DNA from: Peromyscus leucopus
Taxonomy: Eukaryota; Chordata; Mammalia; Rodentia; Cricetidae
Length of the DNA: 64,000 nucleotides
NCBI RefSeq assembly: GCF_004664715.2
Contig: NC_051079.1
Coordinates: 58,099,160 to 58,163,159, forward strand
Reading direction: 5' to 3'
Position numbers and translations under genes: made by a program. The notes under the pieces were generated by a model. It did no database searches. It saw only the letters and a list, made by a program, of their open reading frames with translations, and was not told the DNA's origin. This document shows, piece by piece, positions 62,766 to 64,000 of the stretch. Position 1 is the stretch's first letter. Each line of letters opens with the position of its first letter.

Positions 62766-63111
62766 TAAAAACTGCATCAGTGTCATCATATACCATTTTA
62801 TTTGATCTGTATATGAATCTTTTGCAATAATTATGTTTATTAACTGATAAGGAAATTGACCTTAGTGATACTGAATCTTTGATTCCCAATTGGGATATGA
62901 GTATCTCTCTGGAACATGTGTATTAAAGGATGCAGATTTAAAATGGTGTGTGAATGACACTTTACAATGTCAGCTGTATATGAACACTGGCTAAGTAGAG
63001 CAGAAATTTTCACCCTGTGACAAGGTGAGTTTTTAAAAGTGAAAAATTAACAATTGGAAAGTAAAACCTCTATCTATGCTTTAGTCATAGAATCTGTACA
63101 GTGTTGAACTG

Positions 63112-63345
63112 TCTTTCATATAGCTCTTCTCAAAACCTGACTGACAAGGTTTAAGAGAACCTCCTGCTCTTGCAGAAGACCAGGGTTCAGTTCCCAGCAC
63201 CTACAAGGTGGCTCACAGTTGCTTGTAACTGTGGTTCCAGGAAACCTGATAACTGTCTTTAGGTCTGCAGGCACTATACCCACGTGCTGCACATACATAC
63301 ATGCAGATAAACACACTTGCACATACAAAGTAAAAATAGATTTTT
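63112..63345 (+). repeat. B2 SINE, head diverged
   Basis: 'gggttcagttcccagcacct', 'caaggtggctcacagttgct' and 'acatacatacatgcagataa' are the B2 body and tail. Confidence 0.75.
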
Positions 63346-63437
63346 GATGATAATAAATCTGGCCAAGGAAGGTGATCGAGTTTAGTCACTGTTCTATGTG
63401 ATATGTAAATTTTACCTGGATATCTGTCTAAGACATA

Positions 63438-63506
63438 CGGTGTTGGAGGTCAAACTCAGGGCTTTATTTGTGCTATGTAAGCACTTTCCTGCTGAGTCAC
63501 ATCCAC
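63438..63506 (-). repeat. ID-type SINE fragment
   Basis: 'gttggaggtcaaactcaggg' and 'cctgctgagtcacatccaca' fit a reversed ID element. Confidence 0.5.
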
Positions 63507-64000
63507 ACTGTACACTGATGATTTGAAAGGAACCATTTCAGCATGTCTTTGAAGTTCTACACACTGTGTATGCTTCAGCAGATCTATAAAGATAACCGTG
63601 ATGTGTTTTCTTCACATTTTCCTTTCTCACCAGCCTTTCCTCTAGAGACAAACACACTTCTCCTTGTTTGCTGTACTAAGTGGTGTGTTTTCAATAGAGG
63701 GGCGGTTGGAAATACTGGGTTGAGAAATGAATCACTTGATTACTTCTTACACAGATAAAATTCTGTGCTTTTAACAAAATGTAGGGAACTTCATGTATCT
63801 ACCGATTATTACAGTTTCTTTCTTTTTTTTTTGATGGCTCACTGTGATATTTTAACAAACTTTTCAAAGCAATTCAAGGTCTGAGTCACATAAGATGAAC
63901 TCATTCTGCCCATTTATGTGACTAGGACTTTTCAGTGCCACCTCATCTATTAAAATAAGAATAAGAACAGAACTGATGCAATTAGTAATACTTATCTAAG

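Larger units (their letters stand above)
54762..64000 (+). other. Mbd2: Mbd2 intron 2 (partial, runs off the window)
   Basis: The intron starts with GT at 54,762. I do not see exon 3 (expected to begin Gly-Lys-Pro-Asp) before the window ends. Retention of the intron would add 37 codons in frame before TGA at 54,873-54,875. Stretches 54,880-56,290, 57,750-58,590, 59,135-61,010, 61,130-62,095, 62,770-63,110 and 63,510-64,000 hold no gene or repeat I can name. Confidence 0.92.

Overview
The window is nuclear DNA from a rodent. It is packed with rodent-type SINEs (B1, B2/B3, B4, ID), rodent L1 3' ends and MaLR-like LTRs. Several B1 copies carry the variant 'ttgcgcctttcctgga', which I associate with cricetids (deer mice, voles, hamsters) rather than mouse or rat. 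No bacterial, viral or organellar gene is present. The only functional protein-coding gene I can support is Mbd2 on the + strand: its CpG-island promoter and exon 1 lie at about 43.0-43.9 kb, exon 2 at 54,602-54,761, and intron 2 runs off the right edge. The 43 kb to the left are intergenic.

Layout. 1-28 kb: gene-free DNA with SINEs, LTR fragments, microsatellites, a 57-bp minisatellite (7.47-8.24 kb), ancient MIR copies and a decayed Rab2-like processed pseudogene (23.5-23.8 kb). 28-31.9 kb: an L1 (ORF2 piece plus 3' UTR) split by a 2.4-kb GC-rich retroposon with an irregular tandem-repeat core. 31.96-34.34 kb, minus strand: a chimeric retrocopy in which the first 94 nt of U6 snRNA are joined directly to a 5'-truncated, intronless Pomgnt1 cDNA with its 3' UTR and a poly(A)-like end. 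34.4-43 kb: further SINEs, solo LTRs and an L2 fragment. 43-64 kb: Mbd2, with ordinary repeat-bearing introns.

Mbd2 encodes the methyl-CpG reader of the NuRD repressor complex. Exon 1 encodes the Gly-Arg-rich N terminus and the first half of the methyl-CpG-binding domain; exon 2 completes that domain. As written, exon 1 lacks one C in a C-run at 43,703-43,707. This puts the MBD2a start out of frame with the MBD but leaves the internal MBD2b start intact; a sequencing or assembly error is the likeliest cause. The points most worth a second look are the U6/Pomgnt1 chimera, the Mbd2 frameshift and overlapping upstream ORF, the nested VNTR-type retroposon, the minisatellite, and a B1 copy with many one-base deletions. 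Repeat family names are from memory and were not checked against a library.
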